A stretch of DNA of 64,000 bases from Pseudomonas kairouanensis (GTDB lineage Bacteria; Pseudomonadota; Gammaproteobacteria; Pseudomonadales; Pseudomonadaceae), in NCBI RefSeq assembly GCF_004682055.1, contig NZ_QUZU01000027.1, positions 1 to 64,000 of the forward strand. The letters run 5' to 3'. The notes under the pieces are model-generated. The model searched no databases. It was given only the letters and a program-made list of their open reading frames with translations, and was not told the origin of the DNA. How positions within the stretch are numbered: position 1 is the stretch's first letter; each line of letters starts with the position of its first letter. The position numbers and the translations under genes are program-made. Below are positions 1 to 9,157 of this stretch, in pieces.

Positions 1-72
1 CGCGAATGCGGTGGATCAGTCGATATATTCAGTGACTGACCCACCGCTTTCGCGAGCAAGCCCGCTCCCACA
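1..72. repeat. REP doublet, left end cut by window
   Basis: This is the right-hand part of a REP doublet. The stretch ends in the inverted arm 'cgcgagcaagcccgctccca' and pairs with the cut arm that starts the window. It lies just past the 3' end of the AraC-family gene. The inner 'gtggatcagt...actgacccacc' segment matches other elements in the window. Confidence 0.85.
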
Positions 73-89
73 TTTGATTGGGGGTGCTG

Positions 90-1055
90 CTATATCGGGG
101 CTGCGAAGTTGAGTCGAAACTGCTGCGGCGTCACCCCAAGCCTGCGGTTGAACACACTGCGCATGTGCTGCGCATCGCGAAAACCGCACTGATAAGCCAC
201 GGTCTTGAGCGGTGCATGGCTGCTTTCAAGCATCACCCGCGCCGCGTCCACCCGCGCGCGCTCGACAAACTCCGCCGGGGTGATCCGTGCCTCACGGGCA
301 AACACCCGCGAGAAGTTGCGCGCACTCATATTGGCCGCCTTGGCCAGGTCGACAATGCCCAGGTCTCCCGTCAGGTTCGCCAACACGTACAACTGCACCA
401 GCGCCACCGCCGAGGTGGTTTCGGCGTGGGGCGTAAGAAACGGGCTGAACTGAGACTGCCCGCCCGAACGCTGGGTGAACACCACCAGGCGCTTGGCCAC
501 GCTCAACGCCACTTCCGGGCCGTGATCCTGGGCCAGCAGGTACAGCGACAGGTCGATGCCCGCCGTGACCCCGGCCGAGGTGTAGAGGTTGCCGTCCTGT
601 ACGTAGAGGCGGTCGGCCTCGACCTGGGCCGTGGGGCACAGGTGCGCCAGGTCGGCGGCATCGTTCCAGTGGGTGGTGACGGTTTTACCGTCCAGCAATC
701 CAGCGCGGGCGAGCATGAAGGCGCCGTTGCAGATCGAGCCGAAGCGCTGGGCTCTTTGGGTTGCGCCGCGCAGCCAGTCATTGAAGGACGCGCCGAAGTC
801 CTCGAAGGGCAACTGCGGGCCACCGGCGACCAAGAGCAGGTCGTAGGCTTGCAAGGCTTCGCTGTAATGCCGGTGAGCTTGCAATGACAGGCCGTTGGAG
901 GCGGCCATGTTGCCCTGCACCAGACCCAGCACTTCAAGTTGGTAGTGGTCTTCAGGCGCCAGAAACCGATTGGCCTCGCAGAACACATCCAGGGGGCCGG
1001 TGACATCCAGCGACTGGACACCGGGGAAGATCAGGATGGCGACGGTTTTGCTCAT
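90..1055 (-). CDS. GlxA-family AraC-type transcriptional regulator
   Basis: A 321-residue regulator with two parts. Residues about 5-170 form a DJ-1/PfpI (class I amidotransferase-like) sensor domain with a Cys at about 109 in a 'SICNGAF' nucleophile-elbow motif. The C-terminal 100 residues are an AraC-type pair of helix-turn-helix motifs ending in 'CGFRDAQHMRSVFNRRLGV'. The reading frame is open far upstream, but the start at MSKTVAILIFPG (1055) begins exactly where the family begins. Relatives such as GbdR, CdhR and ArgR-type proteins control amine and amino-acid catabolism. The gene is divergent from an HD-domain protein across a 264-base REP-containing gap, so that gene is a candidate target. 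The ligand is unknown. Confidence 0.9.
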   Translation of the reverse strand: MSKTVAILIFPGVQSLDVTGPLDVFCEANRFLAPEDHYQLEVLGLVQGNMAASNGLSLQAHRHYSEALQAYDLLLVAGGPQLPFEDFGASFNDWLRGATQRAQRFGSICNGAFMLARAGLLDGKTVTTHWNDAADLAHLCPTAQVEADRLYVQDGNLYTSAGVTAGIDLSLYLLAQDHGPEVALSVAKRLVVFTQRSGGQSQFSPFLTPHAETTSAVALVQLYVLANLTGDLGIVDLAKAANMSARNFSRVFAREARITPAEFVERARVDAARVMLESSHAPLKTVAYQCGFRDAQHMRSVFNRRLGVTPQQFRLNFAAPI

Positions 1056-1095
1056 GAACAGGCACACCTTCTCTAACTGGATAAACACAAACCCC

Positions 1096-1200
1096 TGTGG
1101 GAGCGGCGGTGCGACGATTCGACTTGCTCGCGAATGCGGTGGATCAGTCAATGGATGCATTAACTGACAGACCGCATTCGCGAGCAAGCCCGCTCCCACA
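1096..1200. repeat. REP doublet with 23-nt inserted segment
   Basis: Outer arms are 'tgtgggagcg' and 'cgctcccaca'. The left arm is interrupted at 1105-1127 by a 23-base segment, found reverse-complemented at 26395-26417 and 32305-32327. After the interruption the normal arm resumes ('cttgctcgcgaatgcggtgg'). The element fills the gap between the divergent AraC-family and HD genes. Confidence 0.9.
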
Positions 1201-1319
1201 TTTGATCGAGTACACCGTTGGCGCGATGTACAACCACATTGGCCGAGATCGCTCCCCCGCCGCGATAGCCCACGCACTGGCACGCGGCCAGACTGGGATC
1301 TTTCCAGAGGAGCACCACC

Positions 1320-1961
1320 ATGACCACCACCATCGCCGGTATCCCGATCCCCGACAGCGCCCTGGCCAGGGCCACCACCGAGTACATCCGCGACGTCGAA
1401 TCCGACCTGCTCTACCACCACTCGCGCCGCGTGTTTCTGTTCGGCGCGTTGAGCGGTGAGCGCAAGCAACTGGCCTACAACCCGGAACTGCTCTACGTGG
1501 GCGCAATGTTCCACGACCTGGGCCTGGTGGAAGGCCATCGCAGTGACAACGACCGTTTCGAAGTGGACGGCGCCAACGCAGCCGCCGCCTTTCTCAAGCC
1601 TTACGGGCTGAGCGATGACGATATCGAACAGGTGTGGCTGTCCATCGCCCTGCACACCACGCCAGGCGTGCCGCAGCATCTGCGTCCCACCGTGGCCTTG
1701 GTGACGGCGGGTGTAGAAATGGATGTACTGGGCATGGACTACGCGGCGTTTTCCAGCGTGCAGCGCGAAGCGGTGGTGCATGCGCATCCACGGGGTGAAG
1801 GGTTCAAGGAGTGCATCATCTGTGCGTTTGCCGACGGCTTGCGCCACCGTCCGCAGACCACGTTTGGCAACGTGAAGACCGATGTGCTGGTGGATCAGGA
1901 GCCAGGGTTCAGGCCGATGAATTTTGTGGAGGTGATTCGTACATCACCGTGGGTTGCATAA
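1320..1961 (+). CDS. HD-domain phosphohydrolase-like protein (cyanamide hydratase-like)
   Basis: A 213-residue soluble protein of the HD superfamily. The metal-binding pattern is visible: a His at 33/34 in 'YHHSRR', the His-Asp pair at 65-66 in 'AMFHDLGL', a further His in 'ALHTTPG' and an Asp in the last helix. Length and the 'FLFGA' and 'HDLG' surroundings fit the small HD proteins often annotated as cyanamide hydratase-like. The start has a good AGAGGAG site at about 1307. It is divergent from the GlxA-type regulator, which may control it. Actual hydratase activity is a guess; phosphohydrolase or another amide or nitrile-related activity is equally possible. Confidence 0.8.
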   Translation: MTTTIAGIPIPDSALARATTEYIRDVESDLLYHHSRRVFLFGALSGERKQLAYNPELLYVGAMFHDLGLVEGHRSDNDRFEVDGANAAAAFLKPYGLSDDDIEQVWLSIALHTTPGVPQHLRPTVALVTAGVEMDVLGMDYAAFSSVQREAVVHAHPRGEGFKECIICAFADGLRHRPQTTFGNVKTDVLVDQEPGFRPMNFVEVIRTSPWVA

Positions 1962-1985
1962 TCGTTGCCTTGAAATGCAATCAAA

Positions 1986-2075
1986 TGTGGGAGCGAGCTT
2001 GCTCGCGAATGCGGTGGATCAGTCGGCAAACCTGGTGACTGACACTCCGTATTCGCGAGCAAGCCCGCTCCCACA
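1986..2075. repeat. REP doublet between convergent genes
   Basis: Inverted arms 'tgtgggagcgagcttgctcg' and 'cgagcaagcccgctcccaca' flank a short centre with 'gtggatcagtc' and 'gtgactgacac'. It lies between the converging HD gene and spuH, where it could act as a terminator. Confidence 0.9.
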
Positions 2076-2097
2076 TTTTTTAACCGCGCTGCATCAG

Positions 2098-2982
2098 TTA
2101 GACCGGTGCAGGCGCCCGGCGCTTATCCGGCTGTTGCCAACCATCCGCCGCCGCTTCTTCAATGGCTTGCTGAATCGCCTTCTTGCGCTTCTCTTCAGCA
2201 CGACGGCTGAAGAACCACACCAGGAAAGTCACCAACGACACCGCCAACAGGATCAGGCTGGCCACGGCGTTGATCTCGGGTTTAACCCCAAGGCGCACCG
2301 CCGAGAACACTTCCATTGGCAACGTCGTCGAACCCGGCCCCGACACAAAGCTGGCCAGTACCAGGTCATCGAGGGACAGCGCAAACGACATCATGCCGCC
2401 CGCGGCCAACGATGGCGCAATCATTGGGATGGTGATCAGGAAGAACACCTTCCACGGCCGCGCGCCCAAATCCATCGCCGCTTCTTCAATCGACAGATCC
2501 AACTCGCGCAAACGCGCCGACACCACCACCGCCACATAGGCCGCACAGAAGGTGGTATGGGCGATCCAGATGGTGACAATGCCCCGCTCCTGGGGCCAGC
2601 CGATCATCTGGGCCATGGCCACAAACAGCAGCAACAGCGACAGGCCGGTGATCACTTCGGGCATCACCAACGGCGCGGTCACCAGGCCACCGAACAGCGT
2701 GCGGCCCTTGAACTGGCTGATGCGCGTCAACACGAATGCCGCCAAGGTGCCCAGCGCTACCGCCGCCACCGCCGTGTAGCAGGCGATTTCCAGCGAGCGC
2801 GCTACCGAGCCCATCAACTGGGTGTTGTCCAGCAGGCCCACGTACCACTTGATCGACCAACCGCCCCACACCGTCACCAGTTTGGATTCGTTGAACGAGT
2901 AGATCACCAGGATCAGCATCGGCAGGTAGATGAACAACAGCCCCGCCACCAGCATGAAGCTTGAGAAACTGACGCGCTTCAT
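2098..2982 (-). CDS. spuH: Polyamine ABC transporter permease (SpuH/PotI)
   Basis: A 294-residue inner-membrane permease of the putrescine/spermidine importer, with about six transmembrane segments starting at residue 9. The loop that contacts the ATPase is seen as 'EEAAMDLGARPWKVFFLITI'. The 3' end encodes a basic cytoplasmic tail. Its start overlaps the stop of the partner permease by four bases, indicating translational coupling. It is the last gene of the seven-gene minus-strand operon that runs from 10516 down. The assignment follows gene order in the Pseudomonas spu locus and similarity to PotI. Confidence 0.93.
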   Translation of the reverse strand: MKRVSFSSFMLVAGLLFIYLPMLILVIYSFNESKLVTVWGGWSIKWYVGLLDNTQLMGSVARSLEIACYTAVAAVALGTLAAFVLTRISQFKGRTLFGGLVTAPLVMPEVITGLSLLLLFVAMAQMIGWPQERGIVTIWIAHTTFCAAYVAVVVSARLRELDLSIEEAAMDLGARPWKVFFLITIPMIAPSLAAGGMMSFALSLDDLVLASFVSGPGSTTLPMEVFSAVRLGVKPEINAVASLILLAVSLVTFLVWFFSRRAEEKRKKAIQQAIEEAAADGWQQPDKRRAPAPV

Positions 2983-3899
2983 ATCTTGCCCTCCATCTCT
3001 TTGGCTTGGCTGCGGTTGAACAGGATGATCGGCACGATCAGGATCGCCAGCATCACCACCGCCAGGGCAGACGCCACCGGCCAGTCACGGTTGTTGAAGA
3101 ATTCTTGCCACAACACTTTACCGATCATCAGGGTTTCCGGGCCGCCCAGCAGTTCCGGGATCACGAACTCGCCTACCACCGGGATAAACACCAGCATGCA
3201 GCCGGCGATGATGCCGTTCTTGGACAGCGGCACGGTGATTTTCCAGAAGCTGTTGAAGGTACTCGAACCCAGGTCGGAGGCGGCCTCCAGCAAGCTCTGA
3301 TCGTGCTTAACCAGGTTGGCGTACAGCGGCAGGATCATGAACGGCAGGTACGAATAGACCACGCCGATATACACCGCAATGTTGGTGTTGAGGATCTGCA
3401 GCGGCTCGTTGATCAACCCCATGGACATCAGGAAGCCGTTGAGCAACCCGTTGTTGCTGAGGATGCCCATCCACGCATACACGCGGATCAGGATCGCGGT
3501 CCAGGTCGGCATCATGATCAGCAGCACCAGCACGGTTTGCATCTCTTTGCGCGCGGTGGCAATGGCGTAGGCCATCGGGTAGCCGATCAGCAGGCACAGC
3601 AGCGTGCTGAAGAACGCCATTTTCAGCGAGCCCAGGTAGGCGGAGATGTACAGCTCGTCCCCCGCCAGCAGCTGATAGTTGGCCAGGTTCAGCACCAGTT
3701 GCAGCTTCTGCTCAACGTAGGTGTAGATCTCGGTATACGGCGGGATCGCCACGTCGGCTTCGGCGAAGCTGATTTTGAGGACGATGAAAAACGGCAGGGC
3801 GAAGAACAGGAACAGCCACAGGAAGGGAATCCCGATCACCACCTGCTTGCCGCTGGGAACAAGGCGGTTCAAGCGCCGCTTGAGCTTTTTTGTGTTCAT
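2979..3899 (-). CDS. spuG: Polyamine ABC transporter permease (SpuG/PotH)
   Basis: A 306-residue inner-membrane permease, partner of the downstream SpuH-like protein. It has about six membrane spans and the ATPase-coupling loop 'LEAASDLGSSTFNSFWKITV'. I chose the ATG at 3899 (MNTKKLKRR) because it overlaps the stop of the ATPase gene in an ATGA arrangement; the open frame continues 36 bases further up without a good site. Like PotH, it has a long periplasmic loop after the first span. Confidence 0.93.
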   Translation of the reverse strand: MNTKKLKRRLNRLVPSGKQVVIGIPFLWLFLFFALPFFIVLKISFAEADVAIPPYTEIYTYVEQKLQLVLNLANYQLLAGDELYISAYLGSLKMAFFSTLLCLLIGYPMAYAIATARKEMQTVLVLLIMMPTWTAILIRVYAWMGILSNNGLLNGFLMSMGLINEPLQILNTNIAVYIGVVYSYLPFMILPLYANLVKHDQSLLEAASDLGSSTFNSFWKITVPLSKNGIIAGCMLVFIPVVGEFVIPELLGGPETLMIGKVLWQEFFNNRDWPVASALAVVMLAILIVPIILFNRSQAKEMEGKI

Positions 3900-5038
3900 G
3901 AGCGCAGTACCACGCCGCTGTCGTCTTCCCACCACACGTACACCTGGTCACCCCAGGTTGGGCGCTGGCCACGGCGTTCGGCGTTGGCGACGAAGGACTG
4001 CACCAGCTTGCCGCTGGGCAGCTCCACGTAGAACACCGAGTGGCCACCCAGGTAGGCGATGTCGTGCACCTTGCCGCTGGACCAGTTGTGCTCGCAGGTC
4101 GGCATTTCGGAGGTGACCAGCAGTTTTTCCGGGCGAATGGCGTAGGTCACCGACTTGTCTTCCACCGAAGTGGCAATGCCGTAACCCACGTAGATGTCGC
4201 GGTCCAGGTCCGGGCACTTGAGCACTGCGTGGCCTTCGGCGTCGTCCACCACCTGGGTTTCGAAGATGTTGACGTTGCCGATGAACTCGCACACCAGGCG
4301 GCTGGTAGGGGTTTCGTAGATGTCGATCGGGCTGCCGATCTGGGCGATCCAGCCCAGGTGCATGATCGCGATGCGCTCGGCCATGGTCATGGCCTCTTCC
4401 TGATCGTGGGTCACCATCACACAGGTCACACCCACGCGTTCGATGATCTCCACCAGCTCCAGCTGCATCTGCGAGCGCAGTTTCTTGTCCAGCGCCCCCA
4501 TGGGCTCATCGAGCAGCAGCAGTTTCGGGCGCTTGGCCAGGGAACGGGCCAGGGCCACACGCTGACGCTGGCCACCGGACAATTGGTGCGGCTTGCGCTT
4601 GGCGTACTGGCTCATCTGTACCAGCTTGAGCATCTCGGCCACGCGGGCATCGACTTCGGCCTTGGGGATCTTGTCCTGCTGCAGGCCAAAGGCGATGTTC
4701 TGCGCCACGGTCATGTGGGGGAACAAGGCGTAGGACTGGAACATCATGTTGATCGGCCGCTCATAGGGCGGCATATCGGTGATGTCCACGCCGTCCAGGT
4801 AGATGCGGCCTTCGGTTGGGCGCTCAAACCCTGCGAGCATGCGCAGCAAAGTGGATTTGCCCGAACCCGAACCGCCGAGCAAGGCGAAGATCTCGCCTTT
4901 CTTGATTTCCAGGGACACATCGTCCACGGCAATCGTCTCGTCGAACTTCTTCGTGACCCGGTCGATTTTGACCAGCACCTTCTTCGGTGTCTGGTCCCCT
5001 TCGAGGGCTTTCTTATAGGCGCCGGAGGCAACTGCCAT
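3896..5038 (-). CDS. spuF: Polyamine ABC transporter ATP-binding protein (SpuF/PotG)
   Basis: A 380-residue ABC ATPase that energises polyamine import. The Walker A motif 'GGSGSGKST' is near residue 53, the signature 'LSGGQRQR' follows, then Walker B 'LLLLDEPMGALD' and the switch His in 'VTHDQEEA'. The last 120 residues form the TOBE/MOP regulatory domain typical of PotA/PotG proteins. A 69-base gap separates it from the binding-protein gene upstream, and its stop overlaps the next permease start. Confidence 0.95.
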   Translation of the reverse strand: MAVASGAYKKALEGDQTPKKVLVKIDRVTKKFDETIAVDDVSLEIKKGEIFALLGGSGSGKSTLLRMLAGFERPTEGRIYLDGVDITDMPPYERPINMMFQSYALFPHMTVAQNIAFGLQQDKIPKAEVDARVAEMLKLVQMSQYAKRKPHQLSGGQRQRVALARSLAKRPKLLLLDEPMGALDKKLRSQMQLELVEIIERVGVTCVMVTHDQEEAMTMAERIAIMHLGWIAQIGSPIDIYETPTSRLVCEFIGNVNIFETQVVDDAEGHAVLKCPDLDRDIYVGYGIATSVEDKSVTYAIRPEKLLVTSEMPTCEHNWSSGKVHDIAYLGGHSVFYVELPSGKLVQSFVANAERRGQRPTWGDQVYVWWEDDSGVVLRS

Positions 5039-5107
5039 TTACGAAACTCCCAACAAAATAAACAGTGCAGTTCGCCCGAGGCGGGCGAACCCAGGATAGG
5101 TTGAGCC

Positions 5108-6202
5108 TTACTTGCCCGTCTTGACCTTGGTCCAGCTACGGGTCATCAAACGCTGCACTTTCGGGGGTAGCTCGAAGTTGACAAATGTCCGGTCGAGAAC
5201 CGCCTGCGGTGGGTAAACCGCTTCGTCGGTGCGTATCGATTGCTCCATCAGTTTGTCCGCCCCAGGGTTAGGGTTGGCGTAGCCGACGTAATCACTGACC
5301 TGGGCGATCACCTCAGGTTGCAGCAAATAGTTGATAAAGGCGTGGGCTTCCTTGACGTTGGCGGCATCCTTGGGGATCGCCAGTACGTCAAACCAGAGGT
5401 TGCCGCCTTCTTTGGGAATTGCGTAGGCGATGTTCACGCCCTTGCCGGCCTCGGCCGCACGAGCCTTGGCCTGGAACACATCGCCGGAGAACCCGGCAGC
5501 CACGCAGATATTGCCGTTGGCCAGGTCCGAGATGTATTTGGAGGAATGGAAGTAGGTCACGTAGGGCCGCACTTTGAGCAGCTTGGCTTCGGCCTTCTTG
5601 TAGTCTTCGGGGTTCTCGCTATTGGGGTTCAGGCCCATGTAGTTGAGTACCGCCGGCAGCATTTCATCCGCCGAGTCCATGAACGACACGCCACAGGTGG
5701 CCAGTTTCTTCATGTTCTCAGGCTCGAACAGCACGGCCCAGGAGTCGATATGGTCCACGCCCAGCACTTGCTTCACTTTGTCGACGTTGTAGCCGATGCC
5801 GTTGGTGCCCCACAGGTAAGGCACGGCGTACTGGTTGCCCGGATCGTTCTTTTCCAGGCGCTTGAGCAACGCCGGGTCGAGGTTGGCGTAGTGGGTCAGC
5901 AACGACTTGTCGAGTTTCTGGAACGCCCCGGCCTTGATCTGCTTGCCCAGGAAGTGGTTGGACGGCACCACCACGTCGTAGCCGGTACGTCCGGCCAGCA
6001 ACTTGCCTTCCAGGGTTTCGTTGGAATCAAACACGTCATACACCGGCTTGATGCCAGTGGTCTTTTCGAAATCGGCCAGGGTGTTGGTGCCGATGTAGTC
6101 CGACCAGTTATAAATATGCACCGTTGGTGCGGCCTGCACGCTCAACGTCAGCGTGATACCTGCACCCACCAGCATGGCTTTGCGAAATAAAGAAATTGGC
6201 AA
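5108..6202 (-). CDS. spuE: Periplasmic polyamine-binding protein (SpuE-like)
   Basis: A 364-residue secreted binding protein of the PotF/PotD family, with a signal peptide of about 24 residues (cleavage after VQA) and the family opening 'VHIYNWSDYIG'. In P. aeruginosa the second of the two tandem binding proteins (SpuE) prefers spermidine; I assign this one by order only. The start at 6202 is TTG: an AGAGGA site lies seven bases upstream, while the next in-frame ATG (6175) has no ribosome site and would shorten the basic n-region. It is a tandem paralogue of the upstream gene, separated from it by a nested REP element. Confidence 0.92.
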   Translation of the reverse strand: MPISLFRKAMLVGAGITLTLSVQAAPTVHIYNWSDYIGTNTLADFEKTTGIKPVYDVFDSNETLEGKLLAGRTGYDVVVPSNHFLGKQIKAGAFQKLDKSLLTHYANLDPALLKRLEKNDPGNQYAVPYLWGTNGIGYNVDKVKQVLGVDHIDSWAVLFEPENMKKLATCGVSFMDSADEMLPAVLNYMGLNPNSENPEDYKKAEAKLLKVRPYVTYFHSSKYISDLANGNICVAAGFSGDVFQAKARAAEAGKGVNIAYAIPKEGGNLWFDVLAIPKDAANVKEAHAFINYLLQPEVIAQVSDYVGYANPNPGADKLMEQSIRTDEAVYPPQAVLDRTFVNFELPPKVQRLMTRSWTKVKTGK

Positions 6203-6314
6203 GTGGAGGTCCTCTTAAATAGTTGGGCCTGAAAGTTGTTGCCCGGCAACAAAACCGGCGCGCAACTTACCCTCGATAAACCGATCCGGCAAAACTTTCT
6301 GTCATTTAATTATT

Positions 6315-6435
6315 TGTAGGAGCGAGCTTGGGTGGGAGGGGGCTTGCTCCCGATAGCGGAGTGTCAGTCACTGAATCTGTTGCTGATACACCGCCATCGG
6401 GAGCAAGCCCCCTCCCACACAAGCTCGCTCCTACA
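6315..6435. repeat. Nested REP inside the spu operon
   Basis: Two REP families are nested. The outer perfect 16-bp arms (6315-6330 and 6420-6435) are of the 'tgtaggagcgagcttg' type. The inner perfect 23-bp arms (6332-6354 and 6396-6418) are of the 'gtgggagggggcttgctccc' type. The element sits between the two polyamine-binding-protein genes within one operon. Confidence 0.92.
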
Positions 6436-6446
6436 GGTCTAAAGCC

Positions 6447-7556
6447 TTACTTGCCCGATTTGATCTTGGTCCAGCTGCGTGTCATTTCACGTTGAGTAGC
6501 GGCTGGCAGGTCGGCAATCGCGTAGAGCTTGGCTTGCACGTCCGCTGGCGGGTAGATGCCTGGGTCGCTGGTGATGTCTTTGTCCACCAACGCAGTGGCT
6601 TTCTCGTTACCGTTCGGGAAGTGCACGCTGTTGGTGATGGCGGCCATGACTTCCGGCTTGAGCAGGTAGTTCATGAACGTGTAGGCGGCGTCGACGTTTT
6701 CGGCATCTTTAGGGATGGCGACCATGTCGAAGAAGCTGCCAGCGCCTTCTTTAGGAATGTCGTACGCAACTTTGACCTTGCCGCCTGCTTCAGCTGCGCG
6801 GGATTTGGCCTGCTCGATATCACCCGAGTAACCCACGGCCACGCAGATGTTGCCGTTGGCGAGGTCCGAGATGTACTTGGACGAGTGGAAGTAGCCGATC
6901 GAAGGACGGATTTTCAGGAACAGGTCTTCGGCCTGTTTCAGGTCGGCCTTCTTCTGGCTGTCGGTCGGCAGGCCCAGGTAATGCAGCGCCACCGGCAACA
7001 TTTCGGTTGGCGAATCGAGGAAGCTCACACCGCAGCTTTTGAGCTTGGCGATGTTTTCAGGCTTGAGCAGCACGTCCCACGAATCGATCTTGTCCACGCC
7101 CAGCGCAGCCTTGACCTTCTCCGGGTTGTAGCCGATGCCGATGGAGCCCCACATGTACGGGAAAGCGTGCTTGTTGTCCGGGTCGCTGACCGACACGGCT
7201 TTGAGCAGGGATTTGTTCAGGTTGTCGTAGTTGGACAGCTTGGACTTGTCCAGCTCCTGGTAGACACCGGCCTTGATCTGCTTGGCGAGGAAGTTGTTCG
7301 ACGGCACGACGATGTCATAACCGGACTTGCCTGCCAGCAACTTGGCTTCCAGGGTTTCGTTGCTGTCGAATACGTCGTACACCACTTTGATGCCCGACTC
7401 TTTTTCAAAGTTGGCGATGGTGTCCGGTGCGATGTAGTCGGACCAGTTATAAACGTGCAGTACTTTGTCGTCTGCCTGGGCCGCGCCCGCCATTGCGCCC
7501 ATCAGGGACAAGGCGAGGAGGGTCTTGCCAGCGTTCTTCAAACCTAATGCCTTCAT
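6447..7556 (-). CDS. spuD: Periplasmic polyamine-binding protein (SpuD-like)
   Basis: A 369-residue secreted binding protein. The signal peptide ends at AQA near residue 27 and the mature protein opens 'DDKVLHVYNWSDYIAP'. The long open frame upstream of 7556 is not coding: the ATG at MKALGLKNAG has a GGAG site about ten bases ahead and places the signal peptide correctly. By position it corresponds to SpuD, the putrescine-preferring protein of P. aeruginosa. It is a tandem paralogue of the next gene, sharing motifs such as 'VVPSN' and 'SSKYISDLANGNICVA'. A nested REP follows immediately. Confidence 0.92.
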   Translation of the reverse strand: MKALGLKNAGKTLLALSLMGAMAGAAQADDKVLHVYNWSDYIAPDTIANFEKESGIKVVYDVFDSNETLEAKLLAGKSGYDIVVPSNNFLAKQIKAGVYQELDKSKLSNYDNLNKSLLKAVSVSDPDNKHAFPYMWGSIGIGYNPEKVKAALGVDKIDSWDVLLKPENIAKLKSCGVSFLDSPTEMLPVALHYLGLPTDSQKKADLKQAEDLFLKIRPSIGYFHSSKYISDLANGNICVAVGYSGDIEQAKSRAAEAGGKVKVAYDIPKEGAGSFFDMVAIPKDAENVDAAYTFMNYLLKPEVMAAITNSVHFPNGNEKATALVDKDITSDPGIYPPADVQAKLYAIADLPAATQREMTRSWTKIKSGK

Positions 7557-7734
7557 TTGGTGATGCTCCAATTTTTCTTTTTTGGGCCACGTTCTTACTG
7601 CGTTCTGCGGCCTGTCTAAAGGGCAACAAAACAGGGCGACAGTCTGGCAAGTTACGAGGCCGGCTTTCAACCAAAGCCTCACTAATAACTGCTCAAGACG
7701 CAGCGCCCGAAAGCCTGCGTCATGAGCCTAGCAC

Positions 7735-9099
7735 TTAGCCCTGCAATGCCGCCAAAGTCAGGTCCAGGCACTGGCGAGCCTTGGCCACCAGCTCGTCGAT
7801 CTCAGCCTTGCTGATCACCAGCGGCGGCGAAATGATCATGGTGTCGCCCACGGCGCGCATGATCAGGCCATTCTCGAAGCAGAAGGTTCGGCAGATCATG
7901 CCCGCGCCCTTGCCCTCGTAACGCTTGCGCGTGGCCTTGTCCTGCACCAGCTCAATCGCCCCCAGCATGCCCACGCCGCGAACTTCACCCACCAGCGGGT
8001 GATCAGCCAGTTCCCTCAGACGTTTCTGCAAATACGGTGCCGTTTCGTCGTGCACGCGCTTAACGATTTGTTCATCGCGCATGATGCGGATGTTTTCCAG
8101 GGCCACTGCTGCGGCCACCGGGTGGCCGGAGTAAGTGAAACCGTGGTTGAAATCACCGCCTTCGTTGAGCACGGCCACTACGTCATCGCGCACGATCAGG
8201 CCGCCCATGGGGATGTAGCCCGAAGTCAGGCCCTTGGCGATGGTCATCATGTGGGGCTTGAGGTCGTAGAAATCGCTACCGAACCACTCACCAGTACGAC
8301 CGAAACCACAGATCACTTCGTCGGCGATAAACAGGATGTCGTACTTGGCGAGGATTTCCTTCACCCGCGGCCAGTAGGTGGCCGGCGGCACGATCACGCC
8401 CCCCGCGCCCTGGATCGGCTCGGCAATAAAGGCACCGACGGTGTCCACGCCCAGTTCCAGGATCTTCTCTTCCAATTGGTTGGCGGCCCACACGCCGAAT
8501 TCTTCGGGGCTCATGTCGCCGCCTTCGCCAAACCAGTACGGCTGGGCGATGTGGGTGATGCCTGGGATCGGCAAGTCGCCTTGCTCGTGCATATAGGTCA
8601 TGCCGCCCAGGCTGGCACCGGCCACGGTGGAGCCGTGGTAGCCATTCTTGCGGCTGATGATGGTTTTCTTGTTTGGCTGGCCCTTGATCGCCCAGTAGTG
8701 GCGGACCATGCGCAACATGGTGTCGTTGCCTTCGGAGCCGGAACCAGTGAAGAACACGTGGTTCATGCCGGCAGGCGCGATGTCGGAAAGGGCCTTGGCC
8801 AGTTCCAGCACCGGCGGGTGAGCGGTCTGGAAGAACAGGTTGTAGTACGGCAGTTCTTTCATCTGCTTGGCGGCGGCGTCAGCCAGTTCATCGCGACCGT
8901 AACCGATCGCCACGCACCACAGGCCGGCCATGCCGTCGAGGATCTTGTTGCCTTCGCTGTCCCACAGGTAAACGCCGTGGGCTTTGGTGATGATGCGCGG
9001 GCCTTTCTCTTTCAATTGCTTGAAGTCGCTGAACGGCGCCAGGTGGTGATCACTGCTCAAGGCTTGCCATTCACGGGTTTGCGGGTTGTTGCTGGACAT
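7735..9099 (-). CDS. spuC: Putrescine-pyruvate aminotransferase (SpuC)
   Basis: A 454-residue cytoplasmic class III PLP aminotransferase that converts putrescine and related diamines to 4-aminobutanal, using pyruvate as acceptor. Visible features are the cofactor-binding 'TGSGSEGND' segment, 'IADEVICGFGRTG' with the PLP-contacting Asp, and the Schiff-base Lys in 'TIAKGLTSGYIPMGG'. Length and sequence match the SpuC group. It lies between the glutamylpolyamine synthetase gene and the transport genes in the same operon. Confidence 0.94.
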   Translation of the reverse strand: MSSNNPQTREWQALSSDHHLAPFSDFKQLKEKGPRIITKAHGVYLWDSEGNKILDGMAGLWCVAIGYGRDELADAAAKQMKELPYYNLFFQTAHPPVLELAKALSDIAPAGMNHVFFTGSGSEGNDTMLRMVRHYWAIKGQPNKKTIISRKNGYHGSTVAGASLGGMTYMHEQGDLPIPGITHIAQPYWFGEGGDMSPEEFGVWAANQLEEKILELGVDTVGAFIAEPIQGAGGVIVPPATYWPRVKEILAKYDILFIADEVICGFGRTGEWFGSDFYDLKPHMMTIAKGLTSGYIPMGGLIVRDDVVAVLNEGGDFNHGFTYSGHPVAAAVALENIRIMRDEQIVKRVHDETAPYLQKRLRELADHPLVGEVRGVGMLGAIELVQDKATRKRYEGKGAGMICRTFCFENGLIMRAVGDTMIISPPLVISKAEIDELVAKARQCLDLTLAALQG

Positions 9100-9157
9100 A
9101 CCGATCTCCTAGACTTTTCAGTGAAGGGCGCGCCATTTGCCAGGCGCGCCCGGCGCA

